Shown here in pieces: positions 35,703 to 39,487 of a stretch of 39,487 bases of DNA. A model generated the notes under the pieces. It searched no databases. It was not told the origin of the DNA and saw only the letters and a program-made list of their open reading frames with translations. Made by a program: the position numbers and the translations under genes. Source of the stretch: a virus; IMG/VR virus record IMGVR_UViG_3300046001_009642, positions 1 to 39,487 of that record; one strand, written 5' to 3'. Within the stretch, counting starts at the first letter, position 1. Every line of letters begins with the position of its first letter.

Positions 35703-37018
35703 AATTCAACCCCGAACCCTACCAGTTGGTGATGCGCGATCACTTGCTCAACAACGAGCGAGCGTACGCCAACGTAGGGCTCGGCCTTGGCAAGACAGCT
35801 TCGACCCTATCTGCGCTCAACGAGCTGTTCAAAGACGGCGCCATTCGTGCCGCGCTGGTTATCGCCCCGCTGCGCGTGGCCCGCGTTACATGGCCAAACG
35901 AGATTCAGAAATGGGACGCGTTTAAGTGGATGAAGACCGAGATTCTCAAGGGTCAGAAACCCTCGGGCAAAGCTCACGTCTACCTCATCAACTACGAACG
36001 GTTGAGCCAGCTAGAAGACCTCAAGTTCTGTGACGTCGTGGTCTTCGATGAGATCACCAAGGCCAAGAACCCCACGAGCAAACGGATCAAAGCTCTGCGC
36101 CCGCTACTCAAACATCAGCGCCGCTGGGGTCTGACCGGCACACCACGGCCCAACTCACTGTTGGAAATCTTTGCCCAGATTCGGTTGCTGGATGATGGCA
36201 AACGGCTGGGCACCGCGTTCTCCAGTTTTCGCGACGGATATTTTTACCCGACCGACTACATGCGTTACAACTGGGAGCCCAAGGCCGGCTCGGAGGGTAA
36301 GGTCTACGCCAAGATTCAAGACATGACCGTCACGCTCCGCAGCAGCGACTACCTCGACATCCCCGACACGCTGTTACAGGACATCGACGTGCCATTGCCC
36401 GACACGGTTAGCGCCGCGTACGAAGAACTGGAAAAGCAGTTTCTCATCGCGACCAAAGAGGGCGAAGTGGTTGCACGCAACGCGGCCACCTTGGTTGGAA
36501 AACTCCACCAGATTTGCGGCGGCACGGTTTACAACGACGAGCGCATCATTGAAGAGTTACACGACGCCAAGATTAAGGCGTTGGAAAAACTTGTGACCGG
36601 CATCGGCGAGCCCGTGCTTGTCGCGTGCAACTACGTCCACGAGCGCGAGCGCATTTGTCGCGAGCTCTCAAGCCTCGGCGCCGTCGACGTGGCCAAGTTC
36701 AAAGGCGATATCGAGAAGGCTTGGAACAGCGGCACGATCCCAATCCTTGTCGCCGATCCTCGATCCATCGGGCACGGGCTAAACATGCAAGCCGGCGGCC
36801 GCACCGTGGTCTGGTATTCTCCGACGTGGAGTCGCGAACTCTACGATCAATTTAACGCCCGCGTGGCGCGCAAGGGGCAAGACAAGCAGCCTCAGATTTA
36901 CCGGCTGGTTTCGCCTAACACTATCGACGAGGCGATCATTGAAACTTTGCGCGAGAAGGGCGATGCCCAACACGAGATGACCCGCGTCATGTCTAACTAC
37001 CGAAAGTTAATCGCCTGA
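35699..37018 (+). CDS. SNF2-type DEAD/DEAH-box helicase
   Basis: 439 aa. Motif I GLGLGKT (27-33), motif Ia LVIAPLRV, motif II FDEIT (D117, E118), motif III LTGTPRPNSL, then in domain 2 VLVACNYVHERERI, NMQAGGRTVVWYSPTWSREL and QFNARVARKGQ (motif VI region with Arg residues). Likely a DNA translocase/helicase aiding replication or branch migration along with VRR-NUC. Ends directly against the stop of the minus-strand ferritin-like gene (37018/37019). Confidence 0.9.
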   Translation: MKFNPEPYQLVMRDHLLNNERAYANVGLGLGKTASTLSALNELFKDGAIRAALVIAPLRVARVTWPNEIQKWDAFKWMKTEILKGQKPSGKAHVYLINYERLSQLEDLKFCDVVVFDEITKAKNPTSKRIKALRPLLKHQRRWGLTGTPRPNSLLEIFAQIRLLDDGKRLGTAFSSFRDGYFYPTDYMRYNWEPKAGSEGKVYAKIQDMTVTLRSSDYLDIPDTLLQDIDVPLPDTVSAAYEELEKQFLIATKEGEVVARNAATLVGKLHQICGGTVYNDERIIEELHDAKIKALEKLVTGIGEPVLVACNYVHERERICRELSSLGAVDVAKFKGDIEKAWNSGTIPILVADPRSIGHGLNMQAGGRTVVWYSPTWSRELYDQFNARVARKGQDKQPQIYRLVSPNTIDEAIIETLREKGDAQHEMTRVMSNYRKLIA

Positions 37019-37417
37019 TTACTTCGTGATGCGTTTGAATTTGTACTGACGCATCTCGGATTTGTCCGCGATACCTTGCAAAAGGTTTTGTGTGCCAGTC
37101 GAGCAGGAGCCGACCGTCTTTTTAATCTCGGCGCACAAAGATTTTTCCGTCGCAAGGAGCACTTTGAAGTTGGTGCAGCAGTCGCCGGTCTTAGCTTTGG
37201 AGACGATGTCGCAAGCGTCGCAATTCAGCGCCGGCAAATCCACCTCCATATCCATGCCGATCATGCGCTCGACCACCGAGTCGTACTCGCCTTCGTAAGC
37301 TGGGTAAAGCTCGCCAAAAAACTCATGGTCTTGAAGGAAGTTACAACCGCTCGCCATATTGTGAGCGTTGTGCGCGTAAAGCTGAAGGGCGCGAAGGAGG
37401 GTGGCGATGGCTTTCAT
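37019..37417 (-). CDS. Dps/ferritin-like protein
   Basis: 132 aa from the ATG at 37417, with GAGG seven bases upstream. MKAIATLLRALQLYAHNAHN and FLQDHEFFGELYPAYEGEYD followed by SVVERMIG follow the Dps pattern, with H19, H31 and the D46xxxE50 pair as possible ferroxidase ligands. The C-terminal half is Cys-rich (LNCDACDIVSKAKTGDCC). Dps proteins sequester iron and protect DNA; phage-encoded relatives exist. The single reversed gene suggests separate regulation. A longer in-frame ORF upstream overlaps the glycosyltransferase gene and is rejected. Confidence 0.72.
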   Translation of the reverse strand: MKAIATLLRALQLYAHNAHNMASGCNFLQDHEFFGELYPAYEGEYDSVVERMIGMDMEVDLPALNCDACDIVSKAKTGDCCTNFKVLLATEKSLCAEIKKTVGSCSTGTQNLLQGIADKSEMRQYKFKRITK

Positions 37418-37496
37418 GGCAAACCTCGTAGAGCATCCGGTTTTACAGCGCAAGAAAAACTCTTGACCCCAATTCTTAACAAGGTAACCCCAAATC

Positions 37497-38705
37497 ATGC
37501 CCACCAAACTCCCTCGGCTACACATGGTAGCCTGTTTCCACACGCTACTTACCGATGCCTATAGCCATTGCGCGTTCAGCGGCAAATGCCGCCGATGGGC
37601 CAAGATGATGAAGCCCTACGGCTGGGAAACGGTTCTCTACGCCAACGAGGGCAGCGACGCCACCGACGCGGCCGAGTTCGTACCCATCCTCAACGCCAAG
37701 GAGTTTGCCGAGTTTTACCCCCGCCCCGACGCCAAAGAATTTCATGGAAATCACGCCGTAATCGGACAGTTCGGTTGGCCCACGTTTAACAGCCGTTTGA
37801 TCACCGAGCTGGCCAAGCGAGTCGCCCCGGGCGACATCATCCTTCACCCATTCGGTCGGGCTCACGAGTCGCTCGTCGGCATCTTCCCCCAGTGCCAGCA
37901 CGTCGAGTCTGGTATTGGATACGGCGACAAGCCGTTCGGTTGTTGGCGCATCTTCGAGTCTCAAGCGTGGCGCCACTACCACTGGGGCCGTTGGGATCAC
38001 GACGCGTCCGTGCCGCAAGGCGAGCGCGGCCAAAACCGGTTCTACTCGTGGGTGGTGCCGAACTATTTCGACCTCGATGACTGGCAGGTAGGCACCGGCA
38101 AAGACGACTACATCGTTTTCATGGGTCGCATCACGCCCGAGAAAGGCATGACCACCATCGCGGCCATCATCCGCGAGTTCGCCAAACGCAGCAAAGAAAC
38201 CAAAGAGGTTCCGCCTCGGTTCGTGTTCGCCGGCCAAGGTAATTTTGAGAAAGAGGTGATGAGCCACGTTCTCGGTGATCCGCGCCCAGAAGACCATTGC
38301 CTCAACATCGAGTACGTCGGCCCCGTGCATGGCCGCGCCCGCTCCGACCTGATCAACAACGCCCGCTGCATGCTCATGCCCACGTCATTCGTCGAGCCCT
38401 TCGCCGGCTCTGGCGTTGAGGCGATGCTGTGCGGCACTCCACTCCTCGCGGTAGGCTATGGCGCGTTCACCGAGACCATCGTGGAAGGTGTCACCGGCTA
38501 CCGCTGCAACACGCTCGGAGATTGGATGCACGGCATTGAAGCCACGCGCCATCTCGACCGTAAGGTCGTGGCTGATACAACCCGCGCTCGGTATTCACTC
38601 CAAGCGTGCGGGAAGATTTACGACGCGGCGTTTCGCCAAATCAACGACCTCAGCGGCGCGGGCTGGTATTCGCCTGAGAGCTACCGGATCGGCCGGCGGC
38701 CATGA
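37497..38705 (+). CDS. Family 4 glycosyltransferase (GT-B fold)
   Basis: 402 aa. C-terminal donor-binding half: YIVFMGRITPEKGMTTI, FVFAGQGNFEKEV, IEYVGPVHGRARSDLINNAR, then SFVEPFAGSGVEAMLCGTPL with the E-x7-E motif of GT4 enzymes. The N-terminal half is an acceptor-binding Rossmann-type region with aromatic/His-rich sequence (QAWRHYHWGRWDHD). Divergent from the ferritin-like gene (79-base spacer with a TTGACC box at 37463). It is the sixth glycosyltransferase-type gene in the window and, as the last plus-strand gene, is followed by minus-strand virion-type genes. Confidence 0.88.
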   Translation: MPTKLPRLHMVACFHTLLTDAYSHCAFSGKCRRWAKMMKPYGWETVLYANEGSDATDAAEFVPILNAKEFAEFYPRPDAKEFHGNHAVIGQFGWPTFNSRLITELAKRVAPGDIILHPFGRAHESLVGIFPQCQHVESGIGYGDKPFGCWRIFESQAWRHYHWGRWDHDASVPQGERGQNRFYSWVVPNYFDLDDWQVGTGKDDYIVFMGRITPEKGMTTIAAIIREFAKRSKETKEVPPRFVFAGQGNFEKEVMSHVLGDPRPEDHCLNIEYVGPVHGRARSDLINNARCMLMPTSFVEPFAGSGVEAMLCGTPLLAVGYGAFTETIVEGVTGYRCNTLGDWMHGIEATRHLDRKVVADTTRARYSLQACGKIYDAAFRQINDLSGAGWYSPESYRIGRRP

Positions 38706-38742
38706 GGGCTTTGGCGAATTTACCGATTTGATCGGGCGTCAT
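38650..38742 (-). CDS. Possible 30-aa peptide overlapping the GT4 3' end
   Basis: An ATG at 38742 on the minus strand opens MTPDQIGKFAKALMAAGRSG plus 10 residues and stops at 38650, antisense to the glycosyltransferase 3' end. MTPxQIxxFAxALxxGG-type peptides occur in phages next to virion genes (recall), and it follows the large partial gene after a 34-base gap. Only the N-terminal pattern supports it. Confidence 0.3.
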   Translation of the reverse strand: MTPDQIGKFAKALMAAGRSGSSQANTSPRR

Positions 38743-38776
38743 TGAGCCCGTCAAATCGTGCGGTTCTAGCGGCTCT

Positions 38777-39487
38777 TTATTGGTTGAAGGCTTGGAGAGC
38801 GTTGTTCGCTTGCTCTCCGAGCCCCTGCGCTTTGGCGAGTTTAAGAAATTCTTCATCGTAGGAGTTTTTCAGGTTGCTCTCAGAATCTCCAGCCAATTTA
38901 GCCCAGATGTCCTTTTCAGGATACCAGAGAATGGCTTGAATATCCGCGTTGGTTGTTTTCATGCCGCGCTGCTCAAGACCGACACGGACTTTGTTCACAA
39001 TGCGGTTAATAACTTCACGATCTTGGTCGCTTGGGACATCAACCGGTTTTAAGATGTTGGAGATAACCCGAGCGGCTTTTGCCCACGTCGGTTTGTTACC
39101 CGAAAGCTCTTTATTCGTCAGAGTTTCGGTCCGACCTTTGCTCGCATCGTAAGACTGGTAGAAAGCCTCTCGGTCTTTGTTGCTGAGTTTAGTTTCGGAG
39201 CCCTCTTTGAATTTGACCCATGCGGCTTCGCGATCCCGCAACGGCTTTACCAGCTGTTTACTCAAGGCTTCAAGGCTGAGAGAGCCATCGCGTACGGCGG
39301 CAGCTTGCTCAGGGGTTATGCCGTTACGAACTTGGTCATAAACCTTGTTCCAGCGGCTATCTAGCTCGTCCGCTGCCGAGTAAATTTTATCAACTGATTC
39401 GGGATTTGAGAGGAGGCGTTCAGCCGTTTTTTCGGATATGGTCGTACCCTTTTTGCCGCCTTGCGACACGGTACGAACACCTTTCTC
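38777..39487 (-). CDS. 3' part of a large protein, possibly polyvalent/internal virion protein
   Basis: The frame is open from the right edge (39487) to a TAA at 38777-38779 (236 residues), so the true start lies outside the window. The sequence is helical and charged (LSKQLVKPLRDREAAWVKFK, REVINRIVNKVRVGLEQRGM). The C-terminal NADIQAILWYPEKDIWAKLA resembles the A-x-x-Q-x-x-L-W-x-x-E-K motif I associate with large polyvalent proteins of phages, which can be co-injected with DNA. Its strand matches the head operon. Function remains uncertain. Confidence 0.5.
   Translation of the reverse strand, partial: EKGVRTVSQGGKKGTTISEKTAERLLSNPESVDKIYSAADELDSRWNKVYDQVRNGITPEQAAAVRDGSLSLEALSKQLVKPLRDREAAWVKFKEGSETKLSNKDREAFYQSYDASKGRTETLTNKELSGNKPTWAKAARVISNILKPVDVPSDQDREVINRIVNKVRVGLEQRGMKTTNADIQAILWYPEKDIWAKLAGDSESNLKNSYDEEFLKLAKAQGLGEQANNALQAFNQ

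Noticed and set aside
37418-37543. 42-residue N-terminal extension of the Dps-like protein
   Set aside because: It overlaps the start of the divergent GT4 gene and is not Dps-like; the ATG at 37417 has a GAGG site.
1-39487. Circular closure of the window, joining capsid and right-edge genes
   Set aside because: Joining the ends would fuse the capsid frame directly to the unrelated right-edge frame without a stop or start, so the window is a cut fragment rather than a complete circle.
1-39487. tRNA or rRNA genes
   Set aside because: No cloverleaf-like T-loop and acceptor combination was noticed by eye; a dedicated scan would be decisive.

Overview
The window is part of a tailed double-stranded DNA bacteriophage genome, or a phage-derived contig. 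It carries a HK97-type major capsid protein, a scaffold, a large (774 aa) portal, a terminase large subunit and a complete replication/recombination block. Genes are packed tightly with many 4-base ATGA/GTGA overlaps. No tape measure, tail fibre, integrase, tRNA or rRNA is visible. The left-end gene (capsid) and the right-end gene (possible polyvalent or internal virion protein) both run off the window, so the genome is longer than this piece. The host cannot be named. The DNA is GC-rich, and many genes start behind A/C-rich leaders with no Shine-Dalgarno (SD) sequence; a minority have clear SD sites.

Layout. (1) 10724 to 1, minus strand: head operon, in transcription order a 42-aa peptide, two cysteine-rich proteins, portal, an 86-aa protein, scaffold, four glycosyltransferase-type genes and the capsid protein. 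(2) 10786-17852, plus strand: terminase, serine recombinase, metallophosphoesterase, a lysozyme-like protein, another glycosyltransferase and many small proteins, including two nested single-span membrane peptides. (3) 18155-19485, minus strand: a small-terminase-like HTH protein and a C/H-rich zinc-type protein. They are flanked by non-coding regions rich in repeats; 19559-19785 looks like a replication origin or control region, with an AT-rich stretch followed by five CACCGAAC-type repeats. (4) 20182-27022, plus strand: an accessory block with a MoxR-type ATPase, a DUF3150-like protein, a VWA/HExxH protein, and seven tandem paralogues of an unusual Gly/Asp/Tyr-rich protein that share a C-terminal tag. 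Four copies of one hairpin punctuate this block. (5) 27120-37018, plus strand: replication, with primase-helicase, DUF2800 nuclease-like protein, DUF2815 ssDNA-binding-like protein, family A polymerase with proofreading domain, VRR-NUC nuclease and SNF2 helicase. (6) 37019-39487: a Dps/ferritin-like protein on the minus strand, a GT4 glycosyltransferase on the plus strand, and the tail of a large protein on the minus strand.

How it fits together. The replication block is a conventional phage set. Six glycosyltransferase-type genes, four of them between scaffold and capsid genes, suggest that virion proteins, phage DNA or host glycans are decorated. The ATPase/DUF3150/VWA trio resembles MoxR-VWA chaperone modules. 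Its position immediately upstream of the Gly-rich array, with shared hairpins and leaders, suggests one functional unit (inference).

The least explained parts are the seven-copy Gly-rich array, the dispersed GTCACCGAACAG motif with its cluster at 19.7 kb, and a glycosyltransferase with an HTH-like N-terminus. All family assignments rest on reading motifs by eye; no database search was run.
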